A stretch of DNA of 64,000 nucleotides from Promethearchaeota archaeon Loki_b31 (GTDB lineage Archaea; Asgardarchaeota; Lokiarchaeia; Sigyniarchaeales; SOKP01), in contig NJBI01000002.1 in assembly GCA_005222975.1 (NCBI GenBank), positions 1 to 64,000 of the forward strand. Direction: 5' to 3'. Below are positions 33,607 to 42,635 of the stretch, piece by piece (positions within the stretch are counted from its first letter, which is position 1; the number at the start of each line of letters is the position of its first letter). The translations under genes and the position numbers were made by a program. The notes under the pieces were generated by a model, which was given only the letters and a program-made list of their open reading frames with translations, searched no databases and was not told the DNA's origin.

Positions 33607-35660
33607 CTTAATTTCGTTATTTTAGATGTTCCGGGAGGAAGTATAAGGATAATATCGTCTAAAGACAAAATTTTTACCCACTTTTTATTATCCACTTCAG
33701 AGTTATTAAGAAAGATTGATTTCAATTCCTTTGCTAACTTTCCTTTGGTTAGTCCAGATTTTGAAGGTTTAATTAGTATTGAATTGCTTGTTTTATTTTT
33801 AATGGTGCCTGATGGCTCGCAAATTACTTGCGGATATAATATTTTAACATTCGGATTAGCTCCGTCTTTGATTTCTATGAACTCTAATCGAAGAGTTAAC
33901 TCAGTTTTAGCGTCTTTAATTACATTCTTCTTTCCAGAAATCATAAAAGAGCCTTTAGGTAAATACTCGCCAGAAGGAGGTGTTTTTGAAATTTGATTCG
34001 CTAAAACATAAAAAACATCAACAACGCCCCAATTTTCTTTCCAAGCTATAGAAAAACTTGCTACGAAGTCAGCCGCCTCCTTAATTGAACTTTCGGGAAT
34101 TTCTTTATTTTCTGGATTTTTAATTACGGTTAGAGGAGAGCCCGGAAAATTTGTGTGAAAAATTAAATCGTAAGGCGTTATATATTTTTTAAATATCGTT
34201 TCGTTCGAACTCGCGTCCCTTCCGCCAATTACTAAGAAACCATCTGAAGAAATAAACCACCTAAATTTTTCATACCATTTTTTTGTTGGTTTTTTAATTA
34301 AAAAATTCACTTCTAATTCGATTGATTCTTTTTTAAGTTTTAGTTTTTCAACGTTGCTTTTTGTTTTTTCAATTGCCGGAAATGTTCCGGTTAATTTCTT
34401 TTCTGCTTTTTTACCTTTAGAATAAATTAAGTTTGCGTTTTCGCCAACCGATTTATTTAAATCCAAATATACTTCGTTATTGTTAATGTCAATTACAACT
34501 TGTTTGGTTGCGGGGATTATTTTAACAAAAAATGCTAACTCTTCTAAGCTTTCGTTTTTAGCACTTTGTAATTTAGCGTTAATTTCTTCCCAACCGTAGC
34601 CTTTAGCTTTTGCGTCTAAAATTCCATCAAATAACTTATATATGGCATTAAAATTGGCGTATATAAAATCTCCATATTCGTAATACATGTCTTTTCTTAT
34701 TTTGAGTTCTTCAAGGTATTCTTGTTGATTTCTTAATATCTTTTCCTGAGATTTTATTTTTTGATTGATTGATTGATCTTGTGGCGTTATCAAATTACTG
34801 GAATCTATTTTTGAAAAGTATTCATCAACAGCGTCATTAAAAGAATTCACTTGTTTTTTCTTATTGTTTTTGAAAAGTTCTAATTCAAAAGGGATAACGG
34901 AGATCTCTTCTTCGTCCTCATTAAAAACAATCTGTGCATTTATTTCACCAAAAAGCAATTTATTTCTTAAGTTTTTGAAAGCGTGAAATAATAAATTCAA
35001 TTCTTCTTGATTTAGATCGTTACTGTTTTTAGATTTATCAATCTTTGCCATATGACAAATTTCTTCACCATATAATCCTGAAATGTTTATATTTCGTGCT
35101 AAAATTCTTACTATTTCACCCTCAAAATTATGAATAATTTCGTTAAAGTCATTTTGATTAATAGTTAGAAAATCTATTCCCCTAGATTTTGGATATATGT
35201 ATTCTCTATTAGCTAAAATATCCCTATCTCTATATTTGCTGTAGCGTTTTGCTATTTTTACAAGGTTTTTATCGTCTAATACTATATAATTTCCCTTATT
35301 GAATAGTTCTATTATAAATTTCCAGGGTTTTCCCTCTATATTGCTTAATTCGAATATAATAATTCTATCAAAATTATGTTGATTGATTGCTAAAATTCTT
35401 CTATTCTTTAGAAGTTTTCTTAGAGACCCAATGTATTGACTTGGATATTTTGGTATTGGGTAATCGTAATTAGTAAAATTTATACGCGAATCGTTTTTAA
35501 CGATTAATATTTTTTTTTCATTTAATTTAGTCTTAATTTTTAAAATTAATATATCCTCAATTTCGTAGATATTAGTAATTTTACCTTGAGTTAGAACTAA
35601 ATCTAATTCTTTCGTAATAGCAAATACATCGAAATTTGAAAATTTAATATTTTTTTTCAT
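33603..35660 (-). CDS. NFACT-family protein (NEMF/RqcH homologue)
   Basis: A 685-residue ribosome-quality-control factor of the NFACT/FbpA family, which binds split 60S/50S ribosomes carrying stalled chains. N-terminal NFACT-N begins NFDVFAITKELDLVLTQGKI with GKPWKFIIELFNKGNYIVLD; a coiled coil spans about 290-340; then NFACT-R appears as WYEKFRWFISSDGFLVIGGR, DASSNET, YDLIFHTNFPGSP and WGVVDVFYVLANQISKTPPS with GEYLPKGSFMI. Length and domain order are normal for archaeal members. The gene is convergent and 4 bases overlapping with GDPD and has its own promoter at the other end. Confidence 0.9.
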   Translation of the reverse strand: MKKNIKFSNFDVFAITKELDLVLTQGKITNIYEIEDILILKIKTKLNEKKILIVKNDSRINFTNYDYPIPKYPSQYIGSLRKLLKNRRILAINQHNFDRIIIFELSNIEGKPWKFIIELFNKGNYIVLDDKNLVKIAKRYSKYRDRDILANREYIYPKSRGIDFLTINQNDFNEIIHNFEGEIVRILARNINISGLYGEEICHMAKIDKSKNSNDLNQEELNLLFHAFKNLRNKLLFGEINAQIVFNEDEEEISVIPFELELFKNNKKKQVNSFNDAVDEYFSKIDSSNLITPQDQSINQKIKSQEKILRNQQEYLEELKIRKDMYYEYGDFIYANFNAIYKLFDGILDAKAKGYGWEEINAKLQSAKNESLEELAFFVKIIPATKQVVIDINNNEVYLDLNKSVGENANLIYSKGKKAEKKLTGTFPAIEKTKSNVEKLKLKKESIELEVNFLIKKPTKKWYEKFRWFISSDGFLVIGGRDASSNETIFKKYITPYDLIFHTNFPGSPLTVIKNPENKEIPESSIKEAADFVASFSIAWKENWGVVDVFYVLANQISKTPPSGEYLPKGSFMISGKKNVIKDAKTELTLRLEFIEIKDGANPNVKILYPQVICEPSGTIKNKTSNSILIKPSKSGLTKGKLAKELKSIFLNNSEVDNKKWVKILSLDDIILILPPGTSKITKLS

Positions 35661-35773
35661 TGTATATTATAATGATTCTCTTTTTTTTTCTTTTATTAAA
35701 ATATCAAAAATAAATTGAACTAAATCTAATTTACAAAATTTTAATAAAAAAAATAATATTAATAATACTAATT

Positions 35774-36193
35774 ATGGGAAAAAAAGATAAACGGCCGAAA
35801 AGGGTTAATATTAAAAAAGAACGGCAAAGACTTATAAAAGAGAAAAAAAAACTACTTCCAAAGCAAGATCTTCAGGTGGATAAAAAAGCGACCAAAAAGA
35901 TTGATATTCGATTAGAAAAAGAGACAAGATTATATTGGGTAAGAGCGATTTCAGGCGCTTTAAGCGGGTTAATAGGAAGATTGTTGTTTGATTTGTATGG
36001 TTGGAGGTTGTTAATTTGGATGTTATGTTTTTGGATTATTACGCCATTTTTTGTTAGTTTTATTGTGTATAAATACGAATACGATAAAGAGGAATGGAGC
36101 TGGAAGAATATTATAAAACCAGGTATTGGAATATTTTTCTTATTATTTATGATTGTTACTGTTATTACACATACATTTTTAGCTTTTCTCTGA
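35774..36193 (+). CDS. EMC6-like small membrane protein
   Basis: A 139-residue protein: a very basic N-terminal ~50 residues, then three membrane helices. The first helix region WVRAISGALSGLIGRLLF resembles the RxxxSxxSGxxAGxLG pattern of EMC6, a core subunit of the eukaryotic ER membrane insertase complex; the second helix is LLIWMLCFWIITPFFVSFIV, and WSWKNIIKPGIGIFFLLF recalls the loop and third helix. Archaeal EMC6-like proteins are known in Asgard and other lineages. Assignment is by topology and motif only. It is convergent with pyrI with a 6-base gap. Confidence 0.5.
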   Translation: MGKKDKRPKRVNIKKERQRLIKEKKKLLPKQDLQVDKKATKKIDIRLEKETRLYWVRAISGALSGLIGRLLFDLYGWRLLIWMLCFWIITPFFVSFIVYKYEYDKEEWSWKNIIKPGIGIFFLLFMIVTVITHTFLAFL

Positions 36194-36199
36194 ATCGAA

Positions 36200-36703
36200 C
36201 TATAATTGTATTGTTTGTTTTATTTTCTTCTCAATCTTCCCCTTAGAACTAAAGACAATTTCGTCCAATTTATATATCCTGTTGCAGTATATGCATTGAA
36301 TTTTCAGTGGTTTTTCTTCTAGAACCATGAATTCTGTTTCAATTGGTTCATTGGAATTAGAAATGCACGTCTTGTTCCGGCATAAAATTAATTTCTTAAT
36401 TACTTCAGGGAGGTTTACCTTTTTCTTTTCAATAACCTTATATTCTTCAATTAAAGAGATATTCGCATTTGGAGAAAGTATAGAAATTTGTTGCATTTGT
36501 TTTTTGTTAAGAAATACGCCTTCAATTTTTATAATATCTTTTCTTTGATATTTCTTAGACGAAACATTAACACCAATTGTAATAAGATTTGGAGATTCGT
36601 CAAGTCCCGTTAAACTCATAATAGTTAACGCGTATCCGGCGTCAATATGGTCAATAACAGTTCCCTTCTTTAATCTGGCTATTTTTAATTTTTCTTCCAA
36701 CAT
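36200..36703 (-). CDS. pyrI: Aspartate carbamoyltransferase regulatory chain
   Basis: Allosteric subunit of pyrimidine biosynthesis. The nucleotide-binding domain has KKGTVIDHIDAGYALTIMSL and LSPNANISLIEEY; the zinc domain has four cysteines in ILCRNKTCISN and IQCIYCNRIYKL. Length 167 is near the usual 150, with a slightly longer basic tail. The catalytic-chain gene pyrB is not adjacent: upstream is a lipid kinase-like gene and downstream a convergent membrane-protein gene. Whether pyrB lies elsewhere cannot be judged from this window. Confidence 0.9.
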   Translation of the reverse strand: MLEEKLKIARLKKGTVIDHIDAGYALTIMSLTGLDESPNLITIGVNVSSKKYQRKDIIKIEGVFLNKKQMQQISILSPNANISLIEEYKVIEKKKVNLPEVIKKLILCRNKTCISNSNEPIETEFMVLEEKPLKIQCIYCNRIYKLDEIVFSSKGKIEKKIKQTIQL

Positions 36704-36767
36704 TTTCTTAATTATTAAAAATTATTTAATTGAAAAATTTTACTAAATAAATTATTACTTTAATTTC

Positions 36768-37859
36768 TTAAATTAATATTAATATCGATATAAAAAATAA
36801 AACTGTTGACACAATAAAATTATAAGACAAGTTATCGTCAACCTCCAAATCCAAAAAATCTAAAAATCCAATAATTACAGCTCCAACTAAGGGAATTAAA
36901 ATTAAACTTACGGGTTTTAACATATACACTTGTCTTAAAAGCAATAAAGTGATAATTCCAGAGATATATGCAACACCCATACCCGCAAATAAACCCTCAT
37001 AAGTTTTTTTTGTATTTCGAATATTCTTGCGCCCAAATTTTTTTCCGACTAAATTTGCAGTCATATCAGCAAAAATTGACATCGTCATTGAAGTGCAAAT
37101 TACCAATGGACCTATAGGTTGAAACATCCCATATAAGATTATTATTGAAAAACAACCAATTCCCATGGATATATGTGGGCCCAATCTCATGTGTCGCTCT
37201 TTTTTTCTTAAAATTCGATTAACTGGCTTCAAAGGGTAGAGGTCTGGTCTTAAAATTCTAATAAAATCGGCAGATAACATACCAAGTAAAGAGACTCCAA
37301 CTAAAAAAACTACTAAATATTGAGTAAAAATCATTTTATTAACCTCTATGTTATAGATGGAAAAGAAGATCTCTGAAATGATATTAGGGAAAAATTCTAA
37401 AACATCTCTAAATATGTTTTGAACTAGAAAACCTAAAGTGAAGTAAAAAAAAACAATCCCTAAAACAACCAAATGAGTTAATTTTCTATAAAGTTCGTAT
37501 TTAAATGGAAGCACCTCAGAGAATAAGGAGAAATCTTCTTTCCAAGGTTTCTCTTTTAAATCTCTTTTAACAATTCGCTTTTCTCTATAAATCGAATAAT
37601 AAAAAAGAGGAAGAAAAAATATGATAAAGATTATCATAAAAATATCAAATGGAAAAACTATAAAATCAATATTCGAAATGTGTAAAAAGTTGATAGTAAT
37701 TAAATTGATTGTTATACTAATTATTAGTATTAGAGAGTTTACCAAATTATTAATAAAGGCCCCTCTTTCGCCTCTTTTCTTCGCTAAAAGGGCGGTATAT
37801 AATGAGATTAACCCATAAAGGTATAAGGTGCTTGTAATAATAAATGATAAAATATTCAA
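36768..37859 (-). CDS. CTP-dependent dolichol/diacylglycerol kinase-like membrane protein
   Basis: A 363-residue polytopic protein with roughly ten membrane helices. The C-terminal half carries the CDP/polyprenol-kinase signature: RKLTHLVVLGIVFFYF, SIFADMTANLVGKKFGR and NTKKTYEGLFAGMG, matching the Sec59/SepH/VTE5 family that phosphorylates dolichol, phytol or diacylglycerol with CTP. The N-terminal ~110 residues are additional helices. In archaea such enzymes make polyprenyl phosphate for glycosylation or digeranylgeranylglycerol phosphate for lipid salvage. It is upstream of pyrI with a 64-base gap. Confidence 0.75.
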   Translation of the reverse strand: MNILSFIITSTLYLYGLISLYTALLAKKRGERGAFINNLVNSLILIISITINLITINFLHISNIDFIVFPFDIFMIIFIIFFLPLFYYSIYREKRIVKRDLKEKPWKEDFSLFSEVLPFKYELYRKLTHLVVLGIVFFYFTLGFLVQNIFRDVLEFFPNIISEIFFSIYNIEVNKMIFTQYLVVFLVGVSLLGMLSADFIRILRPDLYPLKPVNRILRKKERHMRLGPHISMGIGCFSIIILYGMFQPIGPLVICTSMTMSIFADMTANLVGKKFGRKNIRNTKKTYEGLFAGMGVAYISGIITLLLLRQVYMLKPVSLILIPLVGAVIIGFLDFLDLEVDDNLSYNFIVSTVLFFISILILI

Positions 37860-37971
37860 AAATTAACAATCTCCTTAAGTTTTCTTATAGATATTATCTG
37901 TGAAATATTAAAATCTTTATTAAAATTGAATTGATAAACAATTAAATTAAAAAAAAAATTGAAAATTTGAC

Positions 37972-39372
37972 CTAAAAACGGGTTTCGTCAATATTGGGCA
38001 TATCCGGTGCGGTTAAAGCTTTTTGAATTTCTTCATACGGTAGCTCGTAATCTACTAAATTGCCATTCATGTATTCTTTGTATGCTAATAAGTCGAAAAA
38101 TCCATGACCACTTAGACAGAATATAATATTCTTCTTTTCGTTGTTTTCTTTAGCTAATAAGGCTTGATCTACTGTTTCTTTTACAGCGTGAGCCGCTTCA
38201 GGTGCGGGTAATATGCCCTCTGTTTTAGCAAACATTAATCCTGACGCAATAGCTTCAGTTTGATGGTGCATAACAGACGAGATTATCTTCTTACTTGATA
38301 AAATTGAAATTATCGGCGCCATACCATGGTAACGTAAGCCTCCTGAGTGAATTGGGCTAGGAATGAAATTATGTCCGAGCGTGTACATTTTTAAAATTGG
38401 AGCTTTTTTCGCAGAATCTCCGTAATCCCATCTGTACTCTCCTTTATTAACGCTTGGACAAGCTCTTGGTTCTACTCCAATGATCTCTATATCAGGGTTT
38501 TTGCCTTGCAGTTTGTCTCTAACGAAGGGTATCATTAATCCTCCTAGATTAGACCCCCCACCCATACATCCTATTAATATATCAGGTTGAATATGAATTT
38601 TGTTAAGTTGAGCTTTCACCTCTTGTCCTATTATCGTCTGATGTAATAGGACAAAATTTACAACGCTACCCAACGAATATCTTGCTTTATCACTTCTCAT
38701 ACTATGCTCTACTGCTTCAGATATAGCTATTCCTAGACTTCCGGGGTGATCTGGATCGTTTTCATAGTAATATTTTCCAGAATCCGTAAGGTTAGAGGGG
38801 CTTGCATGAACTTGTGCATTAAAAGCCCTCATTAATATATTTCTTCCAGGTTTTTGCAAAAAACTAGCTCGTACCATGTAAACCGTACAATTTAAATCGA
38901 ATAAATTGCACCCGTAGGACAAAGCTGAACCCCATTGACCAGCCCCAGTTTCAGTGATCAACTCACTTACTCCATCTCTTTTAGAATAATAGGCTTGAAC
39001 TAAAGCTGTATTTGGTTTGTGTGAACCTGTTGGAGAGACTGATTCGTTTTTAAAAAAAATTTTAATGTCATCGCCTACTATTCCAAGTTCTTTTTCTAAA
39101 CCATAGGCTCTATGAAGAGGGGTGGGGCGGTATGATTTTGCAAAAATCTCCCTTAATTCTTTCGGGATGGGGATTAATGGATCTTGAGAAATTTCTTGAA
39201 GTACACACTCTTTTGGAAATATTGCAAAAGCAAGTTCTGGAGGTGCAGGTTTTCCATCCATTGGATTTATTAAGGGCGTCATAGGAGCAGGTAAATCGGG
39301 TAAAATATTAACCCATTCCTTTGGTAACTCGTTTGGTTCGAGTAAAATTCTTGTTTTATTAAAATCTATCAT
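37972..39372 (-). CDS. trpB: Tryptophan synthase beta chain, TrpB2 type
   Basis: PLP enzyme of 466 residues, the long TrpB2 form typical of archaea. PLP lysine is in SPTGSHKPNTALVQAYY; ETGAGQWGSALSYG is the Glu-containing active-site loop, and GCMGGGSNLGGL binds phosphate. The extra N-terminal region (PAPPELAFAIFPKE) is characteristic of TrpB2, which joins serine and indole and often acts without TrpA. No other trp genes are nearby. A 300-base upstream region with an unusual inverted repeat precedes it and may regulate it. Confidence 0.9.
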   Translation of the reverse strand: MIDFNKTRILLEPNELPKEWVNILPDLPAPMTPLINPMDGKPAPPELAFAIFPKECVLQEISQDPLIPIPKELREIFAKSYRPTPLHRAYGLEKELGIVGDDIKIFFKNESVSPTGSHKPNTALVQAYYSKRDGVSELITETGAGQWGSALSYGCNLFDLNCTVYMVRASFLQKPGRNILMRAFNAQVHASPSNLTDSGKYYYENDPDHPGSLGIAISEAVEHSMRSDKARYSLGSVVNFVLLHQTIIGQEVKAQLNKIHIQPDILIGCMGGGSNLGGLMIPFVRDKLQGKNPDIEIIGVEPRACPSVNKGEYRWDYGDSAKKAPILKMYTLGHNFIPSPIHSGGLRYHGMAPIISILSSKKIISSVMHHQTEAIASGLMFAKTEGILPAPEAAHAVKETVDQALLAKENNEKKNIIFCLSGHGFFDLLAYKEYMNGNLVDYELPYEEIQKALTAPDMPNIDETRF

Positions 39373-39511
39373 ATCATATTCCTTTTTAATATTATTTCAT
39401 CATCTATTTTATTTGATGTCTCATTTTAAGATTGGAGCCCAATTATAATAATGCCCAATTGCAAATGCAATTGAAATTTAAAATTCGATGTTTAGAAATA
39501 AAAAGAGCACG

Positions 39512-39609
39512 AAGTATGGTTTAACCATTGAAAAAGCGTTTTCAGGAACGCCAAGGCCACTGCCAACAAAAAAGAATATCTTCAGTAACCATAGATATAA
39601 ACCATGCTT
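39512..39609. other. Candidate structured RNA or operator between trpB and the Roadblock gene
   Basis: In the gene-free stretch 39373-39672, AAGTATGGTTTA (39512-39523) pairs with TAAACCATGCTT (39598-39609) over 12 positions with one G-U. It encloses GCGTT/AACGC (39536-39551) and GGC/GCC (39555-39564) hairpins in a GC-rich core. On the minus strand a TATATAAAAGC box lies at 39617-39607 and trpB begins downstream. AACCAT occurs three times and ATGGTT once, so operator boxes are the alternative. No known riboswitch class is recognised. Confidence 0.35.
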
Positions 39610-39672
39610 TTATATAGTGATATTATTGTCAGAAACTTATAAAGTTAATCCTCTGTGTTAAAAATGTATCTG

Positions 39673-40080
39673 TTATTTCCCTTCAAAAATACTTGCTAAA
39701 TTTTTAGCTGCTACCCTCATTACCTTAACGGTCTTCATTAAAGTGTCAATAAGTGTTCCCGCACATACAATTACTAAACGTCCGGCATTACTAACGATAA
39801 TGTAACCATCTTCTGCCCTCACAATTATTTCACTTAGCTCCTCTTGAAATAATGTTTTGATTGTTGAGCTTCCGGTCATCAGCAAAGCGCTCGCAAGCCC
39901 ACAGAATTGATCCCCGTCTACTTTATATTGCGGAAGCGCCGAAAATGCGATCTGGTACCCTTCTACGCTTACGAGGGCAATGGCTTCTATGTCTGCGTTT
40001 GAAGTAATAAATGTAATTTGAGGGCTAATTTTTTCAATTTCTTCAGGTCCTATTCCTAAGTCGCTTCCAAATTCGATAAT
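39673..40080 (-). CDS. Roadblock/LC7-domain protein, apparent AUU start
   Basis: Small regulator of Ras-like GTPases (MglB/Roadblock type), about 135 residues. A TTG at 39885 would leave only 70 residues, missing half of the fold. The same frame is open to 40080 and supplies the first helix and strands: GIGPEEIEKI, ITFITSNADIEAIALVSVEG, YQIAFSALPQ, then GLASALL and the final strands GYIIVSNAGRLVIVCAGTL. There is no ATG, GTG or TTG between the upstream TGA (40086) and 39885; ATT at 40080 or ATC at 40077 follow GTGAT. It is divergent from the two large orphan genes. Confidence 0.65.
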   Translation of the reverse strand: MIEFGSDLGIGPEEIEKISPQITFITSNADIEAIALVSVEGYQIAFSALPQYKVDGDQFCGLASALLMTGSSTIKTLFQEELSEIIVRAEDGYIIVSNAGRLVIVCAGTLIDTLMKTVKVMRVAAKNLASIFEGK

Positions 40081-40082
40081 AC

Positions 40083-40087
40083 ATCAC
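40083..40087 (-). promoter_or_regulatory. Possible Shine-Dalgarno GTGAT ahead of the Roadblock ATT/ATC codons
   Basis: GTGAT matches the GGTGAT used before scpB, but lies only 2 bases from ATT (40080) and 5 from ATC (40077), so it is the weakest of the four cases. A leaderless transcript starting at or near the ATT is an alternative. Confidence 0.3.
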
Positions 40088-40328
40088 ATTCTGGGGTAAT
40101 TTTTTAATTTATTTGAATTTAAAGATTTTACAATATTTTAATTATAATTAATATAATGTTGATACTTTTTATTTTTTTATTTTTTGTTCCTCGTACTTTT
40201 AATAGAGTTACTATTTAAATCTTTTATCTGAAGAAAATAAAATCCTTAAAAAATAATTTCTATTGCTAAAAGTTAAAATAGATCATTATTATTCTATATA
40301 AAATTAAATTTGAAAAAACAACGAAATT

Positions 40329-42635
40329 ATGATAACTACAAGAGAATCAATAAATTTTCAATTTTCTTTAATTTTTGGTTACTCTAGTCCAACAGATTTA
40401 ATAGTTGGTGATGTAATTGGGCCGGGCAAGTTAACTAAAGAAAAAGTTAACGAACTAACGCAAGATGTAATTAAATTCTTGCGTATGTATAACGCTATTC
40501 TAAGAGATTATTCAGGTTCAGAAGTTTTTAGTATTGAATTTGAGTTGTATAATTTTGACGAAAAAGATGCGATGGTTAATATTTATCCAAAATCTATGTT
40601 ATTAATTCCGGGTAAGTTTAAAGACTGTGAAAGTTTATTACTTGCTTTGAAACCGGAAACGGGCTATTTGGATCCTCATAAATCAAGGAAGTCTGTTAAC
40701 CACATTAGTAGACTATTTTTTGAAGTGGAAGAGTTTACGAGTCGGCCCGAATTGGGAACTAGTGATAAAACTCAAGTCCTTAAAAAATTTGCTACGCGTT
40801 TTAGCAAAAAACTTTATGGAGATTTAATTGAAGATAAATGGAATAAAAAATTAATTGGTTTAAGCGTTTCTCTTCCAACCGAGAAAGAAATGTTAATTAC
40901 TTATGCTGCGATAAAATCTGACACCAAATTTCTATGGAATAAAAGACCTATTGAAATGGTATTTTCAAATCATAAATATGAGCGCTTTAAATCTCCATTT
41001 ACGGGCAAATCGATAATTGATCATCTTAAATATACAATATCTGAGCCTAGTGCTAATTTTATAATAGAAAAAACCTTAAAGTTAGGGACTAATCTCCTTA
41101 AATTAGCAAATACGGGGACTATAGATGAAATACAAGATAAGTTAATCTCTTTTTTTATCGTAAAAATCAAAGAAAAACTTGAGAATGTTAAAGAATTACA
41201 TTCTGGAGATTGGGTAATTTCTAATATTGAGAGCATAATAAAAGAATTGGAGTTAAATATTGACAGTTTTTTAAAATACTCTAAAAAATTTCTAACTACG
41301 GGGGAAACTGGAGATTTGTTCGAACTTTTGGATAAATATAACAAATACATTATTAGTATTGCTGGAGATAACCTCAATATTTTTAAAGAACTTTGTCAAT
41401 TTGCAACTGAATCTATTAAGTTATCAATTAGTAGTGGAGAAAGATTTAGAGCTATAGAATTAAGCTCTGTAATCAATTATTTTGCGGAAGTTATTAAGAA
41501 TAGTTTTATGCTAATAATAGAGTCGCTTCCTCAATATCTCTCGAGACGTAGACTAAAAACCTTGACTTATTATTTTAGTGGTAATTTAAGCGAAAAATTC
41601 GATAAAGAACAGAAACCTTCGAAAACTTTAGGTCAAAACATATTAACTAAGTTTGAACAATATTTAATAAGCCAAATAGAAATAAGTCCAAGCGTATTGT
41701 CAAAAGTAAATAAATTCAATGAAGATTCTTTAACAAGAGAATTTAAAAAAATAGTAAATGGGAATATTAAATCGTTCTTTGAAGGGATTAAGTTAAATAT
41801 AAGTGATTTAATTGCCTTTGCAGAAATTCAAATGGAAAAAGACTCGAAGGTAATAAAATCACATATAGTTAAATTTGAGCGATATTCTAACGAACTAAAA
41901 TATTTATTGAATTACATTCTAAGGTACACTACGATAAATCGGTTTTTAAAAGAAGAACCAGATGTTGAAATAACAGACCCAGTAACTTTTTCGAATAGGT
42001 TTCATCGATTCTTAGAAAAGAGAGTTGGTGGGATTGATTTAGCCTGGAAAACTTATGTACTAGAATGGATAAAAGATTATGCTAAGAAATTCTTTAAAAT
42101 AGAAGAAAAAAGAAATTGGTCTTTAGATGAGACCGTATTTGATTTCATAAGATATCTTGAAGAAAGGGAATCAAAAGAGCAAGAACCAGAAAGTTTTCTC
42201 AAGTTATTAGATAAATATATTTTAACCGTCTCAGATGAGATGGAGAAAGAACATTTAATAGATTTTTATAAGCATTATGATTTTTGCATTGATATAAAGA
42301 CAGAATTTCCAAAATACATTCAAAATAATGTTGAAAAGGAAATTAATTTATTAAACATTAATCGAGAAAAAATAATTCCCGTTAAATATTTCAGCATTGA
42401 TGGGGCAGAGCCGTTCTATAATTACATAAAAGAGAGAAAACTGAAGTATTTTTCGAAGTTAATACCAAGGCCTGTATCCTTGATTTTAAAGCATGAATTA
42501 ACAAATGAAGAAAAAGAATTGTTTAATGCTGATTTATATCACACTTTTAATTTTAAATATTGGTATAAAAAAGCCAAATATGATATCGCAGATAATTTTA
42601 AGGAAGTATATCGAGAATGGATAAAAGATTTATGA
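40329..42635 (+). CDS. Large orphan protein, first of an overlapping pair
   Basis: Not recognised. The 768-residue product has an alpha/beta N-terminal ~210 residues (FQFSLIFGYSSPTDLIVGDV; DAMVNIYPKSMLLIPG; LIGLSVSLPTEKEMLITYA) and a long helical remainder with many Ile/Leu/Lys heptad-like stretches. No signal peptide, membrane helix, metal cluster or P-loop is visible. It overlaps the following 803-residue gene by 19 bases out of frame, implying tight coupling and probably a complex. A scaffold-like role is only a guess. The Roadblock gene is divergent from the same intergenic region. Confidence 0.65.
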   Translation: MITTRESINFQFSLIFGYSSPTDLIVGDVIGPGKLTKEKVNELTQDVIKFLRMYNAILRDYSGSEVFSIEFELYNFDEKDAMVNIYPKSMLLIPGKFKDCESLLLALKPETGYLDPHKSRKSVNHISRLFFEVEEFTSRPELGTSDKTQVLKKFATRFSKKLYGDLIEDKWNKKLIGLSVSLPTEKEMLITYAAIKSDTKFLWNKRPIEMVFSNHKYERFKSPFTGKSIIDHLKYTISEPSANFIIEKTLKLGTNLLKLANTGTIDEIQDKLISFFIVKIKEKLENVKELHSGDWVISNIESIIKELELNIDSFLKYSKKFLTTGETGDLFELLDKYNKYIISIAGDNLNIFKELCQFATESIKLSISSGERFRAIELSSVINYFAEVIKNSFMLIIESLPQYLSRRRLKTLTYYFSGNLSEKFDKEQKPSKTLGQNILTKFEQYLISQIEISPSVLSKVNKFNEDSLTREFKKIVNGNIKSFFEGIKLNISDLIAFAEIQMEKDSKVIKSHIVKFERYSNELKYLLNYILRYTTINRFLKEEPDVEITDPVTFSNRFHRFLEKRVGGIDLAWKTYVLEWIKDYAKKFFKIEEKRNWSLDETVFDFIRYLEERESKEQEPESFLKLLDKYILTVSDEMEKEHLIDFYKHYDFCIDIKTEFPKYIQNNVEKEINLLNINREKIIPVKYFSIDGAEPFYNYIKERKLKYFSKLIPRPVSLILKHELTNEEKELFNADLYHTFNFKYWYKKAKYDIADNFKEVYREWIKDL

